Assembly (NCBI GenBank): GCA_038326165.1
Contig: JBBQJT010000008.1
Location: 1 to 64,000 of the forward strand
DNA length: 64,000 nt
DNA from: JAEUUM01 sp038326165
GTDB lineage: Bacteria > Bacteroidota > Bacteroidia > Chitinophagales > Saprospiraceae
Direction of reading: 5' to 3'
Positions 41,955-49,390 of the stretch are shown here, in pieces (within the stretch, counting starts at the first letter, position 1; each line of letters opens with the position of its first letter). The position numbers and the translations under genes are program-made. The notes below the pieces were generated by a model that made no database searches, was not told where the DNA came from, and was given only the letters and a program-made list of their open reading frames with translations.

Positions 41955-43595
41955 ATGAGTCACGATCATAATCACGACAAAATGCATAAGAAGGTCCAAG
42001 AAAGAATGGGATCTAAAATAGACCATGGAGCCTTGCACACACGTGAACACCAGGAAAGCAGTCGAAGGAATTTCATGAAAAACTCTGGACTTTTCGCTGT
42101 TGGATCTGTGATGTTAGGAGCAACAGGTGTCAATATATTGAACCCTACTGCCGAAATGATGAGTATGTTAACCTCTGATTGTGGTGATAGAATCTTGGTT
42201 CTCATACGCTTAGATGGAGGAAATGATGGATTAAACACCGTAGTTCCAATTACAAATGATGAGTATTACAATATTCGGCCCAATATTGCTGTAACTCCAG
42301 CCAATTGCTGGAAACTGAGCAACAGTTTTGGAATGCCCAAGACAATGACCGATTTGGAAAGTATGTGGGGAGACGGCAAAATGAAAGTAGTGCATAACGT
42401 AGGATATCCTGAACAAAATTATTCGCACTTCAGATCATCCGATATATGGGCTTCAAGTTCTGACTCAGAGACTGTGGTTAACTCTGGTTGGATTGGTAGA
42501 ATGATTGAGTCTAATTATGAGGCCTTTCAGAACGCGCCACCTACAGTTCCGCCCGCTCTAGAAATAGGCGTGCAAACCAATCTTTTGTTCCGCGGAAGCC
42601 AAGGTGCTATGGCGTTATCAGTAAGCAACCCAACAGAATTTTATCAAATTGCCTCTACTGGTCAGCTCTATAACCCAACTCCAGCTGACAATTCAGAACA
42701 TGAAAAAGAACTTTCTTTCATGCGCACGGTTGCCAACAGTGCATATAGATATAGTGAATCAATAAAAGAAGCCTATACTACTGGGCGCAATAAGGTTCAA
42801 TATCCCGAAGACAGCTATTTGGCCGAACAGATGAGCATAATCGCCAGGTTGATTAAAGGCAAATTGGGAACCAAAGTGTATATGGTCAGCATCGGTGGTT
42901 TTGATACACATGCAAACCAACTGAATGATCATCCTCGACTAGTAACTCAATTATCAAAATGTGTAAAAGCATTCTTTGAAGATATTTCAGAGGCTGGGCT
43001 AGGGCCAAATGTTCTTGCAATGACCTTTTCTGAATTTGGAAGGACAATTTTTGAAAACGGAAGTGAAGGAACAGACCATGGTACTGCCGCTCCTGTACTT
43101 ATGTTTGGCGAAGGCCTTCAAGGAAATGGCTTTGTTGGAACACCTCCTGATTTGGTAAACGTTGATCAATATGGCGATCCATTATTCAATGTTGACTTCA
43201 GATCGGTTTATGCAACAGTATTACAAGATTGGCTGTGCGTACCATCTAGCACTACAGAATTCGTGTTGGGAAATGCGATTCAAAAGAAAACTGGAATATT
43301 ACCACCAAGTTCCCCAAATACAGGATTAAATGGTGATGATGCACTACTTGGGCATAATCCTGGCATCAATGGAGGAATCGATATAAAATACTCAATCACG
43401 GCAAAAGGTCCAACCAAAATCCTTCTAATGAACCAAGCTGGCTCTTTGGTCAGAACATTCTACGATGGATTTAGTGAGTCAGGTAGCTTTATTTTCAACT
43501 TCAACCCTGGAGCATATTTGATACAACCTGGCAATTACGTTTATCAATTACAAACTGGTGGAAGGGTATATTCACGTAAAATAAAGATTCAGTAA
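41955..43595 (+). CDS. DUF1501 family protein with Tat signal, His-rich leader and C-terminal sorting-like domain
   Basis: A 546-residue protein of the DUF1501 family (alkaline-phosphatase-like fold). The first 35 residues are hydrophilic with seven histidines (SHDHNHDKMH at the start), followed by a full twin-arginine motif SRRNFMK and a hydrophobic stretch, so export by Tat is expected. The core shows LVLIRLDGGNDGLNTVVP, NYSHFRSSDIW, GGFDTHANQ and FSEFGRT. The last 70 residues form a beta domain ending QPGNYVYQLQTGG and a basic KIKIQ tail, resembling FlgD-type or T9SS type A sorting modules. It follows the DUF1800 gene by 33 bases and precedes the EVE gene by 5. Confidence 0.88.
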   Translation: MSHDHNHDKMHKKVQERMGSKIDHGALHTREHQESSRRNFMKNSGLFAVGSVMLGATGVNILNPTAEMMSMLTSDCGDRILVLIRLDGGNDGLNTVVPITNDEYYNIRPNIAVTPANCWKLSNSFGMPKTMTDLESMWGDGKMKVVHNVGYPEQNYSHFRSSDIWASSSDSETVVNSGWIGRMIESNYEAFQNAPPTVPPALEIGVQTNLLFRGSQGAMALSVSNPTEFYQIASTGQLYNPTPADNSEHEKELSFMRTVANSAYRYSESIKEAYTTGRNKVQYPEDSYLAEQMSIIARLIKGKLGTKVYMVSIGGFDTHANQLNDHPRLVTQLSKCVKAFFEDISEAGLGPNVLAMTFSEFGRTIFENGSEGTDHGTAAPVLMFGEGLQGNGFVGTPPDLVNVDQYGDPLFNVDFRSVYATVLQDWLCVPSSTTEFVLGNAIQKKTGILPPSSPNTGLNGDDALLGHNPGINGGIDIKYSITAKGPTKILLMNQAGSLVRTFYDGFSESGSFIFNFNPGAYLIQPGNYVYQLQTGGRVYSRKIKIQ

Positions 43596-43600
43596 GCACA

Positions 43601-44014
43601 ATGCATTATTGGTTGCTCAAATCAGAGCCATTTGTTTTCTCATGGGACAATCTGGTTGAAAACGAAGTAGAAAGTTGGGAAGGTGTTCGCAATTATCAAG
43701 CTAGAAATTATATCAGAAGCATGCGTTGGGGTGATCAATTCTTTTTTTATCACAGCAACGAAGGTTTGTGTATTGTTGGTACTGGCGAGATTGTCGAAGA
43801 AGCTTTTGATGATCCAAGTTGCACAGATCACCCTGGCAGATGGAGCACCGTAAATGTCAAACCACTAATGAAGTTCAAAACTCCTATTTCGCTCAGTGAC
43901 ATAAAGGCTATGCCAGAATTAAAAGATATGGTCTTGGTTAATAACACCCGTTTAAGTGTTCAACCAGTCACAGAATTTGAATGGAATTACATACTTAAAC
44001 TTGGGACCTCTTAA
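43601..44014 (+). CDS. EVE domain protein
   Basis: A 137-residue protein that is one EVE domain (PUA/YTH-like fold): it opens HYWLLKSEPFVFSWDNL, then WEGVRNYQARNYI, a GDQFFFYHSN strand and VGTGEIVEEAFDDPS. EVE proteins bind modified bases in DNA or RNA; stand-alone bacterial members are poorly understood. Cytosolic. Its ATG lies 5 bases after the DUF1501 stop, so it is probably co-transcribed although functionally unrelated at first sight. Confidence 0.93.
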   Translation: MHYWLLKSEPFVFSWDNLVENEVESWEGVRNYQARNYIRSMRWGDQFFFYHSNEGLCIVGTGEIVEEAFDDPSCTDHPGRWSTVNVKPLMKFKTPISLSDIKAMPELKDMVLVNNTRLSVQPVTEFEWNYILKLGTS

Positions 44015-44166
44015 TTATTTCAAGAAAATAATTTCCTCAAAAGAATTGATTTTCAAAGACATTATGGCTTATCAAAGTCAACAAAAATGAATTTTATCAA
44101 AAAAATTGGCTGCCTATTTAAAAGAAATTGCTAATATCACAGTCTAAATGAGTACAAATTAGATTT

Positions 44167-45801
44167 ATGAGGATCATATTGATGACTGTTGGCGTGTTGG
44201 TTGCTTCTATTTGTTTGGGACAAGATAATTTTAAGACAAATAAGATTAGCATCTTTAAAGATGGAAGTTCATTTGTTCAATCCAAAGGTACTGTCAAGCC
44301 CATCAAAGGAGTTTTTACCATCCCTGAAAAAGAAATACCAAAAGCATTATTCGGCACTTATTGGATCAGTAACAGTCGAGGCAAAATAAAAGAAATAATG
44401 GCAACAAGTGATACAGTGATCAGTTACCAAAAGACTAATGCATTGACAATTGGTGAATTATTGTTAGCCAACAAAGGCAAGGATGTAAAAATTACCACAA
44501 CTGAGAACATTGAAGGAAATATTGACGATGTCATCTCATTGAATTCCGATAAGGAGCAATTTGACTCCATAACGATGAACAGAAAAATATTGCTGGTTGC
44601 TGTACCTCACATTGTAATGCTAAAGTTAAAAGATGGCAGTACCTCATGTATTCCTATTGAAACAATAAAAAAATTGGTAGTTATCAATAACATGAAATAT
44701 GAATATATTAGAAAACAACAAAAACAGGAAAATGGATTAAAAATCAAATTCAATGACGAATCAGCAGTTCAAGATCTGGACATGATGTATTTACAACAAG
44801 GCTTGAGTTGGACTCCATTTTATAATCTCGAACTTATGGCTGATGGAAAGGCCAAGCTCCAATTAAGAGCCGAAGTAGTCAATAAAGCTTCGAACATCCT
44901 GAATGCAGATATTAATTTTGTAGTTGGAGTTCCCAATTTTAAATTCTCAGATAATTTGACTGGTTTAGTAAATTTCTTGAATATTGAAAATAAAAAAAAC
45001 AATGAGTCTTTGCTGTCAAGTCAAAGTCAAATATTCAGTAATTCAATAGTACAAAGTGGTATAAATGCTGATCCCGGCCCTGATGCCGAAGAACCAGAAC
45101 TCAGTTTGGACAACAAGTCTAAAGCAGAAAATGAAGAAGATTTATATTTTTATTCGGTCAAAAATGTTTCACTCAATAAAAATGCCAGAGCACACTTTCA
45201 ATTATTTAATGAGACAATTGATTATGACCACCTATATGAATGCGCATTACCGCCAAATAAAGAAAGGTATTTTTATTTCTCAGATTTTCAGCAAGACCAG
45301 AAAGTCATCAATGAAGTTACTCACTCCATCCGTTTCAAGAATCAAACAACTAACCCTTTCACAAGTGGGCCAGTTTTGGTTACCAAGCAGACAGAAAATG
45401 GAGTTGTACCCTTGAGCCAAGATCTACTCAAATACACTCCCGCTAAAGGAAGCAGTTCTATAATCTTGACCAAAGCAAGTGATATCCAAATAACACATGC
45501 TGAGCATGAAAAAGAACGTGTAATAAATTATAAAAAGTGGAATAACAATTTTTATGACATGTTTAAAGTAGAAGCTAAGGTCAAACTAAAAAACTTTAAA
45601 AATCAAGACGTAAAAGTTCAACTATCCCGACTGGTTTTTGGGGTCATGGATAATAGTGACATAAAATATATCATCAAAGAAAATAAGCCAACAAGCTTTT
45701 ATCAAAACAAACTCAATTTGGTAACTTGGGAAGTAGAACTTAAGGCGGGAGAAGAAAAGGACTTTTTTTATTATTTTGATTACTATTACCAAAGGATGTA
45801 A
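44167..45801 (+). CDS. Exported DUF4139 domain protein
   Basis: A 544-residue protein with a signal peptide (ILMTVGVLVASICLGQ). The second half shows the DUF4139 pattern, starting at LQQGLSWTPFYNLELM with KLQLRAEVVNKASNIL and ending NKLNLVTWEVELKAGEEKDF. DUF4139 proteins usually also carry an N-terminal DUF4140 with coiled coil; here the first 190 residues keep the opening strands but no coiled coil is evident, so this is a reduced form. Function unknown; the domain is sometimes linked to the mucoidy inhibitor MuiA family. Confidence 0.75.
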   Translation: MRIILMTVGVLVASICLGQDNFKTNKISIFKDGSSFVQSKGTVKPIKGVFTIPEKEIPKALFGTYWISNSRGKIKEIMATSDTVISYQKTNALTIGELLLANKGKDVKITTTENIEGNIDDVISLNSDKEQFDSITMNRKILLVAVPHIVMLKLKDGSTSCIPIETIKKLVVINNMKYEYIRKQQKQENGLKIKFNDESAVQDLDMMYLQQGLSWTPFYNLELMADGKAKLQLRAEVVNKASNILNADINFVVGVPNFKFSDNLTGLVNFLNIENKKNNESLLSSQSQIFSNSIVQSGINADPGPDAEEPELSLDNKSKAENEEDLYFYSVKNVSLNKNARAHFQLFNETIDYDHLYECALPPNKERYFYFSDFQQDQKVINEVTHSIRFKNQTTNPFTSGPVLVTKQTENGVVPLSQDLLKYTPAKGSSSIILTKASDIQITHAEHEKERVINYKKWNNNFYDMFKVEAKVKLKNFKNQDVKVQLSRLVFGVMDNSDIKYIIKENKPTSFYQNKLNLVTWEVELKAGEEKDFFYYFDYYYQRM

Positions 45802-46002
45802 TGAAAAGAATCTTTTGCCTGGCGCTTAGATAAATTCGGTTCTTTGCTTAACAAACTCTTCTGTTGAAAAAGCTTAACAACCTCCAAAGTTGAAACAAAT
45901 GGATATTCATGTTCAATATTTCTTGAGCTACATTTATTGGAGAGAAAAATAAGCATGGTATGACTAAATTACACAAACTCATATACTATCCCGCATTTTT
46001 AC

Positions 46003-46033
46003 TTGAGAGCTTAGAATTATAAGCATACTTTTG
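46003..46033 (+). promoter_or_regulatory. Promoter of acs
   Basis: TTG (46003-46005), a 20-base spacer and TACTTTTG (46026-46033) match the Bacteroidota consensus. Expected transcription start near 46040, 17 bases before the ATG. Confidence 0.6.
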
Positions 46034-46056
46034 AACCACCACCAAAACAGAATTGT

Positions 46057-47973
46057 ATGTCTCACCCACCTTACCAAATAAAAAGTTTAGAAGAATATCA
46101 CAAAGAATATAAAAGGAGTATTGACAATCCATCTGAATTCTGGGGCCAAATCGCTTTAAATTTCCGTTGGACTAAAGCTTTTGATACTGTCCTGAATTGG
46201 AACTTTAAGGAACCTAAAATTGAGTGGTTCAAAGGTGGCGAAATGAATATCACTGACAATTGCTTGGATCGCTGGGTTGAAACTCAACCAGATACTCCAG
46301 CTTTAGTATGGGAACCCAATGATCCTGAAGAATTCCACAGAGTTCTAACTTACAAAGAATTGTATTTAAAAGTAAATCAATTTGCCAATGTCTTAATTAA
46401 CAATGGTGTACACAAAGGTGATCGAGTTTGTATTTATATGCCAATGGTACCAGAATTGGCAATTGCAATTTTGTCTTGTGCGCGGTTGGGAGCTGTTCAT
46501 TCAGTAGTTTTTGGAGGCTTTAGTGCTCAATCATTAGCCGATCGGATCAATGATGCATCATGTTCAATAGTTATTACTGCTGATGGAGCGTACCGTGGCA
46601 ATAAAGATATTCCTCTTAAGTCGGTTATCGATGATGCACTCATGCAAGTGACTTCAGTCAAACGCGTTATTGTCCTAACTCGAACTAGAATACCGGTCTC
46701 CATGATAAAGGGACGTGATGTATGGTGGGAGGATGAAATTAAAAAAGTGGAAACGCAGGGTAACCCGTTAGTAAATCCGGTGCCAATGGACGCAGAAGAT
46801 ATGTTGTTCATATTATACACCTCTGGCAGCACAGGAAAACCGAAGGGAGTGGTCCATACATGCGGAGGCTATATGGTTTGGACCAATTATACCTTTATCA
46901 ATGTCTTTCAATATCAGACTGGAATGATCCACTTCTGTTCCGCTGATATAGGATGGATTACTGGTCACTCTTACATAATTTATGGCCCATTGAGTGCTGG
47001 AGCAACATCATTGATCTTTGAAGGCGTTCCAACTTGGCCTGATGCAGGGAGATTTTGGGACATAGTTGATAAACACAAAGTGAATATTTTATATACTGCT
47101 CCGACGGCCATTCGCAGCTTGATGAGTTTTGGCGAGGCGCCCTTAGAAGGCAAAGATCTTTCGTCTCTTAAAATACTGGGAACAGTTGGTGAGCCCATTA
47201 ACGAGGAAGCTTGGCATTGGTACGATAAAAACATTGGTAAATACAAGTGTCCTATCGTAGATACTTGGTGGCAAACTGAAACAGGTGGCACAATGATTTC
47301 CAATATGGCCGGTGTTACTCCATCAAAACCATCATTTGCTACCTTACCCTTGCCTGGTGTACTACCCATTCTTGTAGATGAAATTGGAAATGAAATAATA
47401 GGAAACGGTGTAAGTGGCAATCTATGTATTTCCCGTCCTTGGCCAGGAATGTTGCGTACAACATACGGGGACCATGAGCGATGTAGAATCAATTATTTTT
47501 CAACCTACAAAAACCTATATTTTACAGGCGATGGCTCTTTTAGGGATGATAATGGCTTTTATCGGATTACTGGTCGAGTTGATGACGTTTTAAATGTAAG
47601 TGGTCACAGAATAGGTACCGCAGAGGTGGAGAACGCAATCAATATGCACACTGGAGTAATAGAAAGTGCAGTGGTTGGATATCCTCATGATGTAAAAGGT
47701 CAAGGAATATATGCTTTTGTAATCTTTACTGGCTCATTAGATGATGTTAACCTCATTCGTCAAGGTATCAGTCTGACTGTTTCTAGAATTATAGGAGCAA
47801 TAGCTAAACCTGACAAAATCCAATTAGTGAGCGGCCTTCCCAAAACCCGAAGTGGTAAGATTATGCGTCGTATTCTTCGTAAAATAGCTGAAGGTGAACT
47901 TAACAACATTGGTGACACCTCAACCTTGCTTGATCCAATTGTGGTTGATGAAATTAAGAATGGAAGATTGTAG
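46057..47973 (+). CDS. acs: Acetyl-CoA synthetase (AMP-forming)
   Basis: Converts acetate, ATP and CoA into acetyl-CoA, AMP and pyrophosphate. The 638-residue product has the usual length. It shows the N-terminal ACAS domain (YHKEYKRSIDNPSEFWGQIA), the adenylation P-loop YTSGSTGKPKGVVH (from residue 254), DTWWQTETGG, TGDGSFRDDNGFYRITGRVD and the C-terminal RSGKIMRR with the catalytic lysine (Lys601) that Pat/CobB-type systems acetylate in other bacteria. Monocistronic, with a consensus promoter directly upstream. Confidence 0.96.
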   Translation: MSHPPYQIKSLEEYHKEYKRSIDNPSEFWGQIALNFRWTKAFDTVLNWNFKEPKIEWFKGGEMNITDNCLDRWVETQPDTPALVWEPNDPEEFHRVLTYKELYLKVNQFANVLINNGVHKGDRVCIYMPMVPELAIAILSCARLGAVHSVVFGGFSAQSLADRINDASCSIVITADGAYRGNKDIPLKSVIDDALMQVTSVKRVIVLTRTRIPVSMIKGRDVWWEDEIKKVETQGNPLVNPVPMDAEDMLFILYTSGSTGKPKGVVHTCGGYMVWTNYTFINVFQYQTGMIHFCSADIGWITGHSYIIYGPLSAGATSLIFEGVPTWPDAGRFWDIVDKHKVNILYTAPTAIRSLMSFGEAPLEGKDLSSLKILGTVGEPINEEAWHWYDKNIGKYKCPIVDTWWQTETGGTMISNMAGVTPSKPSFATLPLPGVLPILVDEIGNEIIGNGVSGNLCISRPWPGMLRTTYGDHERCRINYFSTYKNLYFTGDGSFRDDNGFYRITGRVDDVLNVSGHRIGTAEVENAINMHTGVIESAVVGYPHDVKGQGIYAFVIFTGSLDDVNLIRQGISLTVSRIIGAIAKPDKIQLVSGLPKTRSGKIMRRILRKIAEGELNNIGDTSTLLDPIVVDEIKNGRL

Positions 47974-47998
47974 TATTCATTGCCAACCGCAAGTAACA

Positions 47999-48364
47999 CT
48001 ATTTAATTCCAGCATTCGGATCGTAATCGATCATCAAATGTATCCACAAAGACCTTGAAAGTCTAAGTGTCTGAAAATAGGTAAGAATTGTAAAAAGAAT
48101 AATCAGAGTAAAGGTAATTGGCAGGCTCAGCTTTAGAATATAATGCAAAATAAAAGCAAGTCCTAAATACAGAAACCCTGTAACGACGTAAGATACAAAC
48201 ATAGCTCCATAATAATACCCTGGCTCTGGCATTGTTTTCTGACCACAAACTGCACATTGCTCTGGCATTGCTACTGGATCAGTAAACTTGAAGGGTGATA
48301 AAAATAAATTGCCTTGCCTGCATCTTGGGCATTTCATTCTAAAAAAGCTGACTAAAAAATTCAT
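47999..48364 (-). CDS. DUF983 zinc-ribbon membrane protein
   Basis: The ATG at 48364 is preferred to the GTG at 48388; a further ATG at 48337 (MKCPRCRQGN) is also possible. The 121-residue product has two CxxC pairs (MKCPRCRQGN and QCAVCGQ), a zinc ribbon, then GYYYGAMFVSYVVTGF and two membrane helices, the DUF983 pattern. The family is often near cytochrome oxidase genes in alphaproteobacteria; no such genes here. Function unknown. It is convergent with acs, with 25 bases between the stops. Confidence 0.85.
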   Translation of the reverse strand: MNFLVSFFRMKCPRCRQGNLFLSPFKFTDPVAMPEQCAVCGQKTMPEPGYYYGAMFVSYVVTGFLYLGLAFILHYILKLSLPITFTLIILFTILTYFQTLRLSRSLWIHLMIDYDPNAGIK

Positions 48365-48449
48365 TTTGCTAATTTTACCAAACCACACATTAAACTCAAT
48401 TTAATTTTGAATTTATTTTGTGAATCTTTCAATGGTTTATCATATAATG

Positions 48450-48522
<73 letters not shown>

Positions 48523-48694
48523 ATTCATGCTGCAAATTTATACTATTTTATTCGAACTTTTAACATTTAAAATAGTGGATGATAGAATTTTGGTTTTATT
48601 AAACTCAAATCATATTGACAAGCTGGTATATAGATTTGACTCAATATTTTAAATAATACAATTGTGGAACAGCTATAACTGACGATACAAGAAT

Positions 48695-49390
48695 TCAATC
48701 AATTTCACACAAAACTGTAGGTTCAAAACCATTTGTTAATATATTGAATTTCAGCACTTTATTAAATTCAGTTCGATCAATGGTTATAGCTCCAAAATTT
48801 CTCAAGTGTGGTGTATCTTGTTGACAGTCAATCATTACAATACCATTGTTTTTCAATAATCTTACTGCCATGGTGAAAGCAAATTTACTGCTATTGGATT
48901 TGGAGGCAAACATGGACTCACCATAAAAGACCTTACCTATCAAGACACCATACAATCCACCAATTAATTTATCTCCTTCCCAACATTCAAATGAATGACA
49001 GTATCCCATTTTATGCAATAAACTGTATGCTTCAATTATTTCCTCGCTTATCCAGCTACCCTCTTCTTGATTTTGTCGTTTGACCGACTGACATGAACGC
49101 ATGACTTTTATAAAATTCGAATTGACCCTAAATTGCCAACTGCTTTTCTTCATAAAAAGTCTCAAAGTTTTTGATACAACAAGCTGATCTGGATAAAGCA
49201 CCAATCTAGGATCAGGTGTCCACCACATAATTGGCTCCAATTCATTATACCAAGGGAAAATACCTTGGCTGTAGGCCAAAAGAAGACGTTGTGGGCTGAG
49301 ATCACCGCCTACTGCCAGCAGACCATCATGAAAGGCCAGTTCGGGATCTGGAAAGCCTAATTCATCCTCACTGAGCCAATAACAACCCAT
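48695..49390 (-). CDS. aat: Leucyl/phenylalanyl-tRNA--protein transferase
   Basis: Adds Leu or Phe from aminoacyl-tRNA to N-terminal Arg or Lys of proteins, marking them for ClpAP/ClpS (N-degron pathway). The 231-residue product has the family length and motifs: GLLAVGGDLSPQRLLLAYSQ, GIFPWYN, WWTPDPRLVLYP, a middle WISEEIIEAYSLLHKMG and the late IDCQQDTPHLRNFGA. Its ATG overlaps the sucA stop by one base (TAATG), so the two are translationally linked although unrelated in function. Confidence 0.96.
   Translation of the reverse strand: MGCYWLSEDELGFPDPELAFHDGLLAVGGDLSPQRLLLAYSQGIFPWYNELEPIMWWTPDPRLVLYPDQLVVSKTLRLFMKKSSWQFRVNSNFIKVMRSCQSVKRQNQEEGSWISEEIIEAYSLLHKMGYCHSFECWEGDKLIGGLYGVLIGKVFYGESMFASKSNSSKFAFTMAVRLLKNNGIVMIDCQQDTPHLRNFGAITIDRTEFNKVLKFNILTNGFEPTVLCEID

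Noticed and set aside
46980..47492. 170-codon open frame antisense to acs
   Set aside because: Lies wholly within a strongly conserved enzyme gene; a shadow of its codon usage.
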